Positions 46,416 to 55,778 of a DNA stretch of 64,000 nucleotides are shown one piece after another (the stretch's first letter is position 1; each line of letters opens with the position of its first letter). This DNA is from Candidatus Gastranaerophilales bacterium (GTDB lineage Bacteria; Cyanobacteriota; Vampirovibrionia; Gastranaerophilales; Gastranaerophilaceae). The DNA lies in the NCBI GenBank assembly GCA_944326555.1, contig CALVEK010000001.1, positions 62,001-126,000 on the forward strand, read 5' to 3'. The position numbers and the translations under genes were made by a program. Below the pieces are notes generated by a model, which did not search any database, had not been told where the DNA came from, and saw only the letters and a program-made list of their open reading frames with translations.

Positions 46416-46446
46416 AAACACGGGTCTGATTGAACGACTCGTGTTT
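46416..46446. terminator. Bidirectional terminator between pyk and prmA
   Basis: AAACACGGGTC (46416-46426) pairs with GACTCGTGTTT (46436-46446) with one G-T pair, followed by a T-run on the plus strand and preceded by an A-run that serves the minus strand. Confidence 0.85.
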
Positions 46447-46470
46447 TTTTTATTTGTTTTTTTGTATTGT

Positions 46471-47385
46471 TTAGTCTTTTTGTACAACTATTGCTACCCA
46501 TTGATCTTGGTGCAATATTTCTGTAACGTTAAGAGAGTGTTTTTCTATTGCCTCAAGAACTACAGGTTTTTTTTCATCAAGAATGCCACTTAAAACCATG
46601 TGAGCTTTAGGTTTCATGATGTTCTTTAAATCGCCCATTATTTCAGCAAGTACGTTGTGTAAAATGTTTGCGCATACAAAATCAAACTGTTCAGAGAGCA
46701 TGTCTGCTGTTGCATGTGAAAAATCTATTTTGTTGTAGACACCGTTAACTTGAGCATTATCTTGTGCTACATCTATTACAAGCGGGTCATTATCAATAGC
46801 AACAGCATGTGTTGCGCCAAATTTTATTGCAGTAATTGCCAATATGCCTGAACCTGTACCTATATCTGCCATTTCATCTCCTTTTTTGAGATATTTTTCA
46901 ATGGCTTGTATGCAAAGCTGTGTTGTTGCGTGTGTTCCTGTTCCAAAGGCAGACCCCGGGTCTAAAGTGATTAAAACTTCATCTTTTTTGTGAGAACATT
47001 CTTCCCAAGATGGACAAATTACAACATGCTCAGATGCTCTTGTCGGTTTCCAGTGCTCTTTCCATTTTTGAGACCAGTCTTGATTTATTACTTTTTGAGC
47101 GGTTACTGTCCATTCGCCAAGTTCTTCATCCGTAAAGCCTTCTTCTTTGAGTTCTTCTTTGGCGTTTGAAAATATTTTTTGAATTTCCGATAATTTAAAA
47201 TCTGCTTCTTCGTATCTGATATAGCCTTTTGCTATATTATTTGTTGTTTCAATAAGCTCAAGATCTTTGTATTTTTCTTCTGCCTGAACCACGCCTTCGC
47301 ATTCAAACCTTTCAAAAAATACTTCTGTTACAAGTTCTATTGCATTAGGATTGATTTTAACAGAAACTTCAAAATAATCTTTCAT
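46471..47385 (-). CDS. prmA: Ribosomal protein L11 methyltransferase PrmA
   Basis: SAM-dependent methyltransferase acting on L11. The 304-residue product has the N-terminal L11-recognition domain (YFEVSVKINPNAIELVTEVF), then LDPGSAFGTGTHATTQLCIQ, the SAM motif MADIGTGSGILAITAIKFGA, VAIDNDPLVIDVAQDNAQVN and FVCANILHNVLAEIM. Complete. Gene lies 13 bases after accA and is the last of the leftward run. Confidence 0.95.
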   Translation of the reverse strand: MKDYFEVSVKINPNAIELVTEVFFERFECEGVVQAEEKYKDLELIETTNNIAKGYIRYEEADFKLSEIQKIFSNAKEELKEEGFTDEELGEWTVTAQKVINQDWSQKWKEHWKPTRASEHVVICPSWEECSHKKDEVLITLDPGSAFGTGTHATTQLCIQAIEKYLKKGDEMADIGTGSGILAITAIKFGATHAVAIDNDPLVIDVAQDNAQVNGVYNKIDFSHATADMLSEQFDFVCANILHNVLAEIMGDLKNIMKPKAHMVLSGILDEKKPVVLEAIEKHSLNVTEILHQDQWVAIVVQKD

Positions 47386-47398
47386 TCACTACTCCCAA

Positions 47399-48346
47399 CT
47401 AAGAATTAAAGACACCCATTCTGCGGAATTTGTTGTAACGGTCATCTTTTAATTGTTGCGGCGTCATGTTTTTATACTCGTCTAATGCGGACAAAAGTTC
47501 TTTTTTAAGTTCTTCGCCCATAGCTTCGTAGTCATAATGAGCTCCGCCTAAAGGTTCTTTAACAATTCCGTCTATGATGTTATATTTTAACAAATCCGGA
47601 CCTGTGATTTTTAACGCTTCAGCAGCATCCGCAGCTTTTGCAGCGTCTCTCCATAGGATAGAAGCGCATCCTTCAGGAGAAATAACAGTATAATATGCGT
47701 GTTCTAGTACAAGAACTTTGTTTGCAACAGCTAATCCTAAAGCTCCGCCTGAACAGCCTTCACCTGTAATTACAGCTATAACAGGTACATCAAGTTTTGC
47801 CATTTCTTTTAAGTTAACAGCAATGGCTATACCTTGGCCGTGTTCTTCTGCTTTTATGCCGGGGTATGCGCCTGGGGTATCTATTAATGTAATTATTGGT
47901 AATCCAAAACGATTTGCATGTTCAAAAAGTCTTAGAGCTTTTCTGTATCCTTCAGGTTGAGGCATACCAAAATTGTAAACAAGGTTTTCTTTTGTTGATT
48001 TACCTTTAACTGTTCCAACAATCATAACGGGATGATTGTTGATTCTTGCTACACCCCCTACAATTGCTCTATCGTCTGTACCTTCTCTATCACCGTGCAT
48101 TTCAACAAAATCTTCCGTTATAAGATTTATGTAGTCAAAAAAGTTAGGACGATTAGGATGTCTTGCAATTTGCAATTTTTGAGAAGGCTTTAGATTCTCA
48201 TATAATTCTTTTTTGTATTCGTGGGACTGTTGTTCAAAGATTTCTATCTCTTTTGACAAGTCCATTCCTGATTCTTCACTCATTTTTTTTAATTCTTCTA
48301 TTTTTTCTTCAATTTTTGTTATTGGTTTTTCAAAATCTAATTTCAT
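47399..48346 (-). CDS. accA: Acetyl-CoA carboxylase carboxyltransferase alpha subunit
   Basis: With AccD transfers CO2 from carboxybiotin to acetyl-CoA to make malonyl-CoA. The 315-residue product has LDFEKPITKIEEKIEELKKM, RHPNRPNFFDYINLITEDF, HGDREGTDDRAIVGGVARI, FGMPQPEGYRKALRLFEHAN, PIITLIDTPGAYPGIKAEEH and VIAVITGEGCSGGALGL. The frame can begin at TTG 48364, but ATG 48346 with AGGA upstream gives the family N-terminus. Follows accD by 33 bases. Confidence 0.96.
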   Translation of the reverse strand: MKLDFEKPITKIEEKIEELKKMSEESGMDLSKEIEIFEQQSHEYKKELYENLKPSQKLQIARHPNRPNFFDYINLITEDFVEMHGDREGTDDRAIVGGVARINNHPVMIVGTVKGKSTKENLVYNFGMPQPEGYRKALRLFEHANRFGLPIITLIDTPGAYPGIKAEEHGQGIAIAVNLKEMAKLDVPVIAVITGEGCSGGALGLAVANKVLVLEHAYYTVISPEGCASILWRDAAKAADAAEALKITGPDLLKYNIIDGIVKEPLGGAHYDYEAMGEELKKELLSALDEYKNMTPQQLKDDRYNKFRRMGVFNS

Positions 48347-48379
48347 AATTCCAATTCCTGCCAAGTTTAAAACATTTTT

Positions 48380-49243
48380 TTAATGTCTGTGTAGTCTTAA
48401 TATTTTTGCCAAAGTTTCTTTGAGCTCCTGACGTTTAGCAATCAGGTCAATTTGTCCGTGTTTCATGAGGTATTCTGCAGTTTGAAAGTCTGCAGGCAAT
48501 TTTTGTCTGATTGTTTGTTCAATTACACGTCTTCCTGCAAAGCCGATTCTTGCACCTTGTTCTGCGATAATGATATCACCAATTGTGCCAAAACTTGCTG
48601 TAACACCGCCATAAGTCGGGTCTGTAAGTATGTTTATATATAGTAATTTTGCGTCATTCAATTTTGCAACAGCACAGCTTGTTTTTGCCATTTGCATTAA
48701 AGATAGAGCACTTTCTTGCATTCTGGCACCGCCAGATGCTGTGATTGTTACTACAGGCAATCTTTTTTCGAGAGCGAGTTCTATTATTCTTGTTACTTTT
48801 TCACCTACTACGCTACCCATTGAACCGCCCATGTATTCAAAATCCATGATTGCGCAGGCTATTTCTTCTCCGAGAACTTTTCCTGTCCCTGTTATTACGG
48901 CATCATTTAACTTAGTTTTTTCTTTTGCCTTTGCTTGTCTTTCTGTGTATGGTTCGGTATCTACAAACTCAAGAGGGTCGGAAGGAGAAATGTTTTCAAA
49001 ATACTCAGTGAATGTTCCTTCATCAAATAATTGATTTATTCTTGTTCTTGCATTTATTCTAAAGTGGTATCCGCATTGAGGACATACCATCATATGATGT
49101 TCAAGCTCTTTTCTTGGTAGTTGAGCATTACAATTGAAACATTTTACCCAGAGTTTTCCTATATTATCATCGATTTTAGGATCTATAGGACGTGCTGCGT
49201 GTTGTTCTTCTTTTCTGGTTTCAAACCAATCTTTTAGAGTCAT
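48380..49243 (-). CDS. accD: Acetyl-CoA carboxylase carboxyltransferase beta subunit
   Basis: Partner of AccA. The 287-residue product has the N-terminal four-Cys zinc ribbon (WVKCFNCNAQLPRKELEHHM, then CPQCGYHFRINAR), and the crotonase-like core with CAIMDFEYMGGSMGSVVGEK, PVVTITASGGARMQESALSL, LLYINILTDPTYGGVTASFG and IGFAGRRVIEQTIRQKLPAD. Complete. accB and accC are not in the window. Confidence 0.97.
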   Translation of the reverse strand: MTLKDWFETRKEEQHAARPIDPKIDDNIGKLWVKCFNCNAQLPRKELEHHMMVCPQCGYHFRINARTRINQLFDEGTFTEYFENISPSDPLEFVDTEPYTERQAKAKEKTKLNDAVITGTGKVLGEEIACAIMDFEYMGGSMGSVVGEKVTRIIELALEKRLPVVTITASGGARMQESALSLMQMAKTSCAVAKLNDAKLLYINILTDPTYGGVTASFGTIGDIIIAEQGARIGFAGRRVIEQTIRQKLPADFQTAEYLMKHGQIDLIAKRQELKETLAKILRLHRH

Positions 49244-49316
49244 TTTATACTTATTCCCCTTGTCGCAATTTACAAAACGATTAATTTTCTCACATTATAC
49301 TACAAATGATATTTAA

Positions 49317-51383
49317 CTACATCCCCGGCGGTCTTATTAAAGATGGTGTTAACATTGTGCCGCCCGGCATCATGTTAAATGATGGGTTGTAATCATCATA
49401 ATCTTTAACTGAACGATTCATCGGATCAGCCATTTTTCTTTTCTTTTCTTCTTCAGCTTTTTTCTTTTGGGCCGCCATTCTTTCCTTGTCTGATTTTTTC
49501 TTTTGTCCTATAGCCTCAGGATCGTTTAAAATCAGACGTTTAAATTCAACTTCAGAGTTTTCGGCACCGACATTCATTGATATACCCATTGATGCATTTT
49601 GACGATAAGCATCGTATCCAATCATAAATTTGATATCGTCAGGACCTATAACGAAGTAGAACCTGTTTTCTTGAAGCATTCTATCATCAGGTGTATCGTT
49701 AGAAACTACAATTGTTGCTGTGTACATCAATGTCAAATATTTGCAGATTCTAAGTGATTCACCTATTACTACGTTAGATTTACCGTAGAAGTTTTTGTCA
49801 AAATAGAAAGGTGAGTCGCCTGCTTGTCCGCCCTGATAATATGCTATGTATTGTTGCCAAGATTTATATTGTGTTTTTAGGTACGGGCCTGCTCTTAATA
49901 GACCCATTGTATCTCCGTTTCCGTACAATGCTGCATGGGTTTGAAGATTTAAGCCAAAATCCATTGCGAACTTGCTGTCGAGGTTTTTGTATTGAAACAA
50001 AGACTTACCTGTTGAAGTCTGCCAAGCAAATTTTGTTGTGGAGAAATTGCTGTCTCCCCAATCTCTGTAAAAACCGCCAACAAATCTGTTGCTAAATTTC
50101 ACTCCTAGGTCTTCAATATCATAATCTTTGTGATGAATAAATTGAAAACCGTATTTTGGCATTCTGGATCCGAGGAAAAAGTTATTCATATACGAATTTA
50201 ATCCGTATTGCAAAGTTAAATTATCTGTAATTTCTTGTTCACCGCGAACAACAAATTTACTTTTTGAACTGCCCCAACCAAATGCGGTTCTGTTTTTGTC
50301 CGTCAAAAATCTGCCTATTGCACCAACACCAATTTCGTGGTCATAAGTGAGTGCAGGACCAAGTTTTAGTGTTGACGCATTTGGGGTTTGAAATACATAT
50401 CCCGGAGAGACAAAGGCTCCTATATTTCTTAAAGAACCCATTTCAAGCATGTTAGTTTCTATATACTGTTGTTCTTTGTCAGTATACAGTTTCATTTTTC
50501 CGGATGAACCTATTTTTGTGTCTTTTATGTATAGGTCTGCATTTTTTAGAGTTGCTATATCTCTGTCTTTATAGCTGTCTATTATGATAGTTTTTGCTTT
50601 AAGTCGCCATTTGTTATCATATTTTTCTTTAAAGTAAAAATCTTTTGGAATAACTTCATCCATCATTGGTTTATCAAAACCAAATACCGGTCGTGAGGTA
50701 AATTTGTATGCAACTTTATCGTTAAATGTTACGTTACCCTCAAGTGCTTCTGTTTGAGCATCATAAACAATACCCTGCTTTGCTTTAATTTTAATTGCCA
50801 TGTGGTTTAAGACAGGGTTTGTCATTAATGCATTATTTTCATTCAGATCAACTTGAATATATTCTCCGTTAATTTTTTGACCGTCTTTTATAAGTACGAC
50901 ATTTCCGTAGCCTTTTACGTAATTTGTGTCGTGGTTAAAAATAATTTTGTCGGCTAACAAAACTGAATTTTCGCTAGGGAAAGTAACTTTAGCGTTTCCT
51001 ACAGCCTCAAATTCATGTCTTTCGGGGAAATATTCTATTGTATCACTATCAACAAGAACTTCTGTTGTTGGGCCTTCTTGCACAGGTTCTTGTTTTTTGT
51101 CTCCTTTTTGTGCTTTTGAGAAGAATTTTTTTGTTTTACCTTGATTTTCTTTATCTTCTTCTTTAGCTAATTCTTTGTTTTCTGAATCCTTGCTTGCAAC
51201 GGATTCGTTTTTGTCTTTTTGGTCTGTTAAATCTTCTTTATTTTCTTTATTCGTATCATTATCAGAAATTTCTTTTACGCTTGTGTTTTGTGGTACATCA
51301 AGAGTTTCTGCGGCGTAAACATTTTTTACCCCCAGTGAAAGAATTATTATAAGCAATGTAGATATTATTAGTTTTTTATTCAC
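49317..51383 (-). CDS. lptD: LptD/OstA-like outer-membrane protein with tails
   Basis: A 688-residue protein. Starts at GTG 51383 with AGGT upstream and a signal peptide (MNKKLIISTLLIIILSLGVK to about residue 24). Residues 25-105 are charged and disordered. Residues about 108-220 form an OstA/LptA-like domain (DSDTIEYFPERHEFEAVGNA, KVTF, GYGNVVLIKDGQKINGEYIQ). The rest to about residue 620 is a likely beta-barrel, as in LPS-assembly protein LptD. The last ~70 residues are unusual: a Lys/Glu-rich stretch (KKSDKERMAAQKKKAEEEKK), then a Met/Pro-rich end. The barrel is shorter and diverged, so LptD is the best match rather than certain. 20 bases after the EnvC-like gene. Confidence 0.8.
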   Translation of the reverse strand: MNKKLIISTLLIIILSLGVKNVYAAETLDVPQNTSVKEISDNDTNKENKEDLTDQKDKNESVASKDSENKELAKEEDKENQGKTKKFFSKAQKGDKKQEPVQEGPTTEVLVDSDTIEYFPERHEFEAVGNAKVTFPSENSVLLADKIIFNHDTNYVKGYGNVVLIKDGQKINGEYIQVDLNENNALMTNPVLNHMAIKIKAKQGIVYDAQTEALEGNVTFNDKVAYKFTSRPVFGFDKPMMDEVIPKDFYFKEKYDNKWRLKAKTIIIDSYKDRDIATLKNADLYIKDTKIGSSGKMKLYTDKEQQYIETNMLEMGSLRNIGAFVSPGYVFQTPNASTLKLGPALTYDHEIGVGAIGRFLTDKNRTAFGWGSSKSKFVVRGEQEITDNLTLQYGLNSYMNNFFLGSRMPKYGFQFIHHKDYDIEDLGVKFSNRFVGGFYRDWGDSNFSTTKFAWQTSTGKSLFQYKNLDSKFAMDFGLNLQTHAALYGNGDTMGLLRAGPYLKTQYKSWQQYIAYYQGGQAGDSPFYFDKNFYGKSNVVIGESLRICKYLTLMYTATIVVSNDTPDDRMLQENRFYFVIGPDDIKFMIGYDAYRQNASMGISMNVGAENSEVEFKRLILNDPEAIGQKKKSDKERMAAQKKKAEEEKKRKMADPMNRSVKDYDDYNPSFNMMPGGTMLTPSLIRPPGM

Positions 51384-51403
51384 AAAGTTACCTTTTTATT
51401 TTG

Positions 51404-52549
51404 TTAAATATAGTTTAACGGATTTTGCGGTTTACCGTTGACTCTTACTTCAAAGTGGCAGTGAGGACCTGTGCTATATCCGGTAGAACCCTCGTAACCT
51501 ATAACTTGTCCTTTTAGTACACTTTGACCTGCACTGACTACGTATCCTGACATGTGAGCATAAAGTGTAGTTGTTGGTTTTCCGTATACAAGACCGTGGT
51601 CTATAATTACAACTTTGCCATATCCTCCATACCAGCCTGAATATAGAACTTTACCTGAGTTGGCCGCACGGATTTTACCACCGTTAATGCCTCCGATGTC
51701 TATTCCGGAGTGGAATATTGTTCTTTTAAATATCGGATGTGTTCTGTACCCAAATGGGGATGTTATTGGCCCTGCAATAGGCTTCATAAATCCTGAAACA
51801 ACTTTTACAGTCGAGCCTTGGGTGTTTTTGTTAATCATTCGGCTCAGAGCTTCTGACTGTTTTGCAAGCTCCCTTTCTGCTTTTTCGTAGTATGCTCTGT
51901 TCGAACGATATTTTTGGATTGAACTTTCATTCTGGCTTATTGCGCCTTGAATATACTGTTGTTGAGCGTTTATATTTTTAATCGAGTAGGCTATGATTGT
52001 TTTTTGCTGTTCAATTTGATTTCTCAATATGGCAATTCTTCTCGATTTTTCTTTGAGGTATGCAAGTTTTCTTTTATCTTTTTTGGTAATTACATTTTGA
52101 AAATATATCCTGTCCAAGAATGTATTTATATCTGTAGAGGCAAGCAATAACTGGAAAAGACCTTTTCTTTGCTTTTTATAAATTTGTCTTATTCTGTTTC
52201 TTGTTTGATTTTCACTCGCAGAGTATTCTTGCATTGTTGCATTTAGGTTTTTTTCTGCTTGTGAAAGTTGCGTTTCTGCATCTTGGTACTGTTTTTTACT
52301 GTTTTTTAAGTTCTTTGTTGCATTTTCAAGACGTTGCTGGTTTTTGTACAATTTGTTTGTCTCAATTGATTCCAGACGTTTTAGACGAACCACTTTTGCA
52401 TGAGTTTCTCTTCTCTTTTTTTCTATGTGATTTTGGCTACATAGTGCTTCTTGACTGAAAGAGATTATTAAAATAAATATAAAAAAAGCCTTTAATAAAT
52501 TGTTAAATATGCTTATTTGTTTATGATTTAAGGTCTTTTTAGCAGACAT
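51404..52549 (-). CDS. EnvC-like murein hydrolase activator (M23/LytM domain)
   Basis: A 381-residue exported protein. N-terminal signal or anchor at residues about 15-37 (LLKAFFIFILIISFSQEALC). A long coiled coil covers about residues 40-250 (YKNQQRLENATKNLKNSKKQ, FQLLLASTDINTFLDRIYFQ). A C-terminal LytM domain follows (PITSPFGYRTHPIFKRTIFH, SGIDIGG, ATTLYAHMSGY-type block, GPHCHFEVRVNGKPQNPLNY). The zinc ligands H-x3-D and H-x-H seem present, so it could be an active endopeptidase rather than a pure activator. The coiled coil plus LytM is the EnvC layout. Confidence 0.88.
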   Translation of the reverse strand: MSAKKTLNHKQISIFNNLLKAFFIFILIISFSQEALCSQNHIEKKRRETHAKVVRLKRLESIETNKLYKNQQRLENATKNLKNSKKQYQDAETQLSQAEKNLNATMQEYSASENQTRNRIRQIYKKQRKGLFQLLLASTDINTFLDRIYFQNVITKKDKRKLAYLKEKSRRIAILRNQIEQQKTIIAYSIKNINAQQQYIQGAISQNESSIQKYRSNRAYYEKAERELAKQSEALSRMINKNTQGSTVKVVSGFMKPIAGPITSPFGYRTHPIFKRTIFHSGIDIGGINGGKIRAANSGKVLYSGWYGGYGKVVIIDHGLVYGKPTTTLYAHMSGYVVSAGQSVLKGQVIGYEGSTGYSTGPHCHFEVRVNGKPQNPLNYI

Positions 52550-52691
52550 TTATGATGGTTACCCGTCTTTTTCAAGTATAACTTACAACTATCTGATTCG
52601 GTGTTTCAGCTTTTGCTGTTATTTGTACCGAAAATGCAGCTATTTTAGTCCAAAAAACTTCATGAAAATTTTTCACAAACTTTAGAACTTT

Positions 52692-52802
52692 TTAGCCTTG
52701 TCTTGATATGAATGCAATTAGCATAGGTGCAAACATAAACAATAAAAATGAAACAGCGATTATACCTACTATTATTTTTTGATTTTTTCTGAAAAATTCC
52801 AT
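52692..52802 (-). CDS. Very small single-span membrane protein (36 aa)
   Basis: A 36-residue frame: MEFFRKNQKIIVGIIAVSFL then LFMFAPMLIAFISRQG. It has a basic N-terminus, one hydrophobic span of about 20 residues, and a short polar end. AAGAGA lies directly before ATG 52802, a tight spacing. It sits in the 372-base gap between the EnvC-like gene and yhcH, which is otherwise empty. The start resembles the N-terminal anchor of PpiD-type folding factors, so a truncated remnant is also possible. Confidence 0.5.
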   Translation of the reverse strand: MEFFRKNQKIIVGIIAVSFLLFMFAPMLIAFISRQG

Positions 52803-52921
52803 ATCTCTTATTTATCCAATATCTTCGACTATAACATTTTACATGTAAAAAATATCTTTTACAAGTTTTTCACATACTGTAAAAAAGGTTATTTTACTTA
52901 TTTTGATTGGATATCAAGATG

Positions 52922-53383
52922 TTAGTCCAATTGAATTTTTACTACAGCTTTTTTTACATAAGAAGGCTTTTCAAAAGTAATACAAGGCATATGTACATCT
53001 TGGGGGAAGAATACTACAAAATAATCTTTTGTTGCTTGTACAAATTGATTTGATGAATTTTCTTTATCTAAGAAAACTATGTCATTTTTTTCGTCATAAC
53101 AAGTATTTGGACTAAAATCAGAAACATTTCCCCATCCGAGTTTTTCTTCACCTTTTATTATGAATTGAATGTCTGCATATTTTTTGTGAGCTTCGTATTT
53201 ACCTTGAGATTCCGGTTTTGTAATATAGTCCTGAACAGAGACGAATATTTTTTCTCCATCTATTTCATATTTGCCGTTTTTAAGGTTAATAAGGTCTGTA
53301 TTTTTTAAATACTCAAATCCCTTTTTGAAATTTTCTCCTATTCCGTAGTAAAGGTGTGCATTCTCAATTTTATCTATTATCAT
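52922..53383 (-). CDS. YhcH/YjgK/YiaL family protein
   Basis: A 153-residue cupin-like protein (DUF386). Typical blocks are KYEIDGEKIFVSVQDYITKP, KYEAHKKYADIQFIIKGEEK, and FVVFFPQDVHMPCITF. Family members are linked to sialic acid and other sugar catabolism, probably acting on anomers. No sugar catabolic genes are adjacent. AGGAG lies before ATG 53383. Single leftward gene with its start facing a 12-bp inverted repeat. Confidence 0.9.
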   Translation of the reverse strand: MIIDKIENAHLYYGIGENFKKGFEYLKNTDLINLKNGKYEIDGEKIFVSVQDYITKPESQGKYEAHKKYADIQFIIKGEEKLGWGNVSDFSPNTCYDEKNDIVFLDKENSSNQFVQATKDYFVVFFPQDVHMPCITFEKPSYVKKAVVKIQLD

Positions 53384-53422
53384 TGCTTGCTCCTGTTTTT
53401 TATTAGTATTAACTATTTTGTA

Positions 53423-53474
53423 ACAAACTTTATAGCTTTGAATATTTTGCTAAATAGGTGATTATAAAGTTTGT
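53423..53474. repeat. 12-bp perfect inverted repeat between divergent genes
   Basis: ACAAACTTTATA (53423-53434) and TATAAAGTTTGT (53463-53474) are separated by 28 bases, in the gap between yhcH and the gene at 53575. No T-run follows on either side, so it is more like a paired binding site or a leader hairpin than a terminator. Confidence 0.55.
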
Positions 53475-53574
53475 ATATGTGAATATTATATGTTAATAAT
53501 AGCAAATTTTTATATTTAATTGTTTTGTTGTGTTAGAATCTTGATATCGTAATAGTTTAATTGATAAAAAATAA

Positions 53575-54279
53575 ATGACCATTACCATAAATAACAAGCC
53601 GAATACAAGTGTATTTAGCTCCTTTCAAACCTCCGCGCATACGAAAGGGCTGTATTCGTCTTTGTACTATAAGAGAAATCACAGAGTTTTTGAAACTGAC
53701 ACTAAAACAAAGTTGAAGGTGGCAGCGGGTGCCGTAGGCGCTACGATTTTGCCTATGATTTATTTTGCAAAAAAACAACATGGTTTAAAAAATATTCTTG
53801 ATATTTTTAAAATAGACTATGGTCTGAAAGAAGTTTTGGCATTAAGCAGTGCAAGTATTGTTGGCGGTGTTTTGTCTGGTATTGCGTTTGATAAGATATC
53901 AGATAAAAAAAGAAAAATTAAAGAGGGTGTATTTCAATTTATGAATGCTACTATCCCGACCATGTTGGTTGGTGGGGCTATGAAGTTAATTGAAGACAAC
54001 GTAAAATACAAGGATTCAAGAGCTGTAAAAGTGGCTGCTATTGCTACAGGTATGATTGCAGGTATGCCCCTTGCTGCTTGGTTATCAAATATTATCAATG
54101 ATCCAAAAGACAAAGAGCCTGACAGAAAACTTACTTTAAAAGATTCTGTAGTAAACATGGATGATGCTTTAGGTGCTCTTGTTGTTGCAAAGGTACCGTT
54201 AGTGGGAGCATTGCATTTGGATAAACTTATGCCGGCTATTTTTGCTTGGTGTGGATATAGAGCAGGACAGAGCAACTAG
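53575..54279 (+). CDS. Unknown protein with hydrophobic segments
   Basis: A 234-residue protein not recognised. Polar N-terminus (MTITINNKPNTSVFSSFQTS), then several hydrophobic stretches: VAAGAVGATILPMIYFA, EVLALSSASIVGGVLSGIAF, VAAIATGMIAGMPLAAWLS and DALGALVVAKVPLVGALHLD. Probably a membrane protein with three to five spans. The start has no clear ribosome binding site. Its stop overlaps the photolyase stop by four bases. Confidence 0.75.
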   Translation: MTITINNKPNTSVFSSFQTSAHTKGLYSSLYYKRNHRVFETDTKTKLKVAAGAVGATILPMIYFAKKQHGLKNILDIFKIDYGLKEVLALSSASIVGGVLSGIAFDKISDKKRKIKEGVFQFMNATIPTMLVGGAMKLIEDNVKYKDSRAVKVAAIATGMIAGMPLAAWLSNIINDPKDKEPDRKLTLKDSVVNMDDALGALVVAKVPLVGALHLDKLMPAIFAWCGYRAGQSN

Positions 54280-55568
54280 GTATATTTTTTAATATACTCT
54301 TCTACATTAAATTTACTTTTTGCTCCATTATAGGTCATTGTTCTGATTTTTCCTGTTACGGGTCTGTCTAGGAATGGTCTGTCGTGGAGTCCTCCTATTG
54401 ACCAGAGTATATTTGTATATCCGTTACAAGACGGTGCATCTAGGGCATATTTGTCATTTAGGTAAATAGCTTTTTCTATTGCTTCTTGTGCATTTATTGA
54501 CCATTTTGCTATTTGTTTTGCCCAGTACATTCTCAAATATCCGTGAATTTTTCCTTCTTTTTTTAATTGCAGTTGTGAAGCATTCCACAAATTATCATTT
54601 GTTTTTGCGTTTTCAAGTTCTTCTATTTTGTATAAAATTCTGAAATCATTTTTGTGTTCTTGAAGTGAATTTTTTGCCCAATTAGGACAGGAGATTATAT
54701 TTTTGTAATTTTTATTGTAGTAACAAAAGTTATCTGCAAGTTCTTTTCTTATTATGAGTTCTTCCAAAAAACTTTCTTTATTTTCTTTAGTTCCCTTTGC
54801 TTTTAGTACTTCCAGAGTTATTCTTTGCGATGATATAAACCCGTTACTTATGTATGGAGATAGCTCAGACAATACATCATAGTTTGGATTGTTTTTGTAT
54901 TTTGCATAATTTGCCAGTTTTTGATTTAAAAATTTTTTTAGTAATGAATAACTCTTGTTTTTTTTGAATTTAATTTTAGGAAATTCTGTTAAAAAGGGAT
55001 TTATTTTCTTATAAATGGCTCTTCTAAAAGATGCTGCATTATACGATTGTTTTTCTATGACATAAAACGCAGGTACTATATTGAATGAGTCAATTTCTAA
55101 AAAATTGCATTTTGCAAATAGTGAAGTATTTAATAGCGGATTAAAATCGGATATTACAATTGTGGGATTTTTTGATTCCAGTTCAATTTTTATATCTTTT
55201 ATTTTTCCTTTTATAAAAATGTAGTCAATATTATTAAGTTTTAGATTGGTTTTTAAAATTTCAAAATTCTTTTTTAAAAAAATTTCTTTCTTTTTTATTA
55301 AAACTTTTTTTTCAAAAAATATTAATACAATTAATCGGCATGAAAATTTTTTGGATAATTCCAAAGCATAATTTAACGCAAAATTATCTTCTACTCTGTA
55401 ATTTCTGTTCATCAGATAAATGATGGTTTTTGTATTTTCTAAAGCGGTGATTTTTGATTTATCAAAAGCACATCGAGCAGGGTTTATTTCATTTTCGACA
55501 AAAATTTTTTCTGTTGTTATATCAGGTAATTGGTTTAGGAGATTATTTTTTGTGTAAAGATTTTTCAT
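54276..55568 (-). CDS. Class II CPD photolyase
   Basis: FAD enzyme that uses blue light to split cyclobutane pyrimidine dimers. The 430-residue product has an N-terminal Rossmann-like domain (TKTIIYLMNRNYRVEDNFAL) and a C-terminal FAD domain: SELSPYISNGFISSQRITLE, EELIIRKELADNFCYYNKNY, LWNASQLQLKKEGKIHGYLR, MYWAKQIAKWS and NDKYALDAPSCNGYTNILWS, then IGGLHDRPFLDRPVTGKIRT. These are class II rather than class I signatures. The frame is open from ATG 55628; ATG 55568 is preferred, but neither start has a good ribosome binding site. Confidence 0.9.
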   Translation of the reverse strand: MKNLYTKNNLLNQLPDITTEKIFVENEINPARCAFDKSKITALENTKTIIYLMNRNYRVEDNFALNYALELSKKFSCRLIVLIFFEKKVLIKKKEIFLKKNFEILKTNLKLNNIDYIFIKGKIKDIKIELESKNPTIVISDFNPLLNTSLFAKCNFLEIDSFNIVPAFYVIEKQSYNAASFRRAIYKKINPFLTEFPKIKFKKNKSYSLLKKFLNQKLANYAKYKNNPNYDVLSELSPYISNGFISSQRITLEVLKAKGTKENKESFLEELIIRKELADNFCYYNKNYKNIISCPNWAKNSLQEHKNDFRILYKIEELENAKTNDNLWNASQLQLKKEGKIHGYLRMYWAKQIAKWSINAQEAIEKAIYLNDKYALDAPSCNGYTNILWSIGGLHDRPFLDRPVTGKIRTMTYNGAKSKFNVEEYIKKYT

Positions 55569-55778
55569 AGTAAAAATTTTTATAAAAAAAACGCAAAAAT
55601 AATCTGCCTTGTGATTAAAACATGACATCTATTATTATTTTGTTTATTAGTGCAGAATTTATTTTGAAAATTTGGACTTTTGGGTGTTGATTAGAATAAT
55701 TTTTTTTGCTACGAAGTATGTTTAAGTCTTGTTAATAAAAAGATAAGTGAGACAAAGTCGAATTAAAAAAGCATAAAA

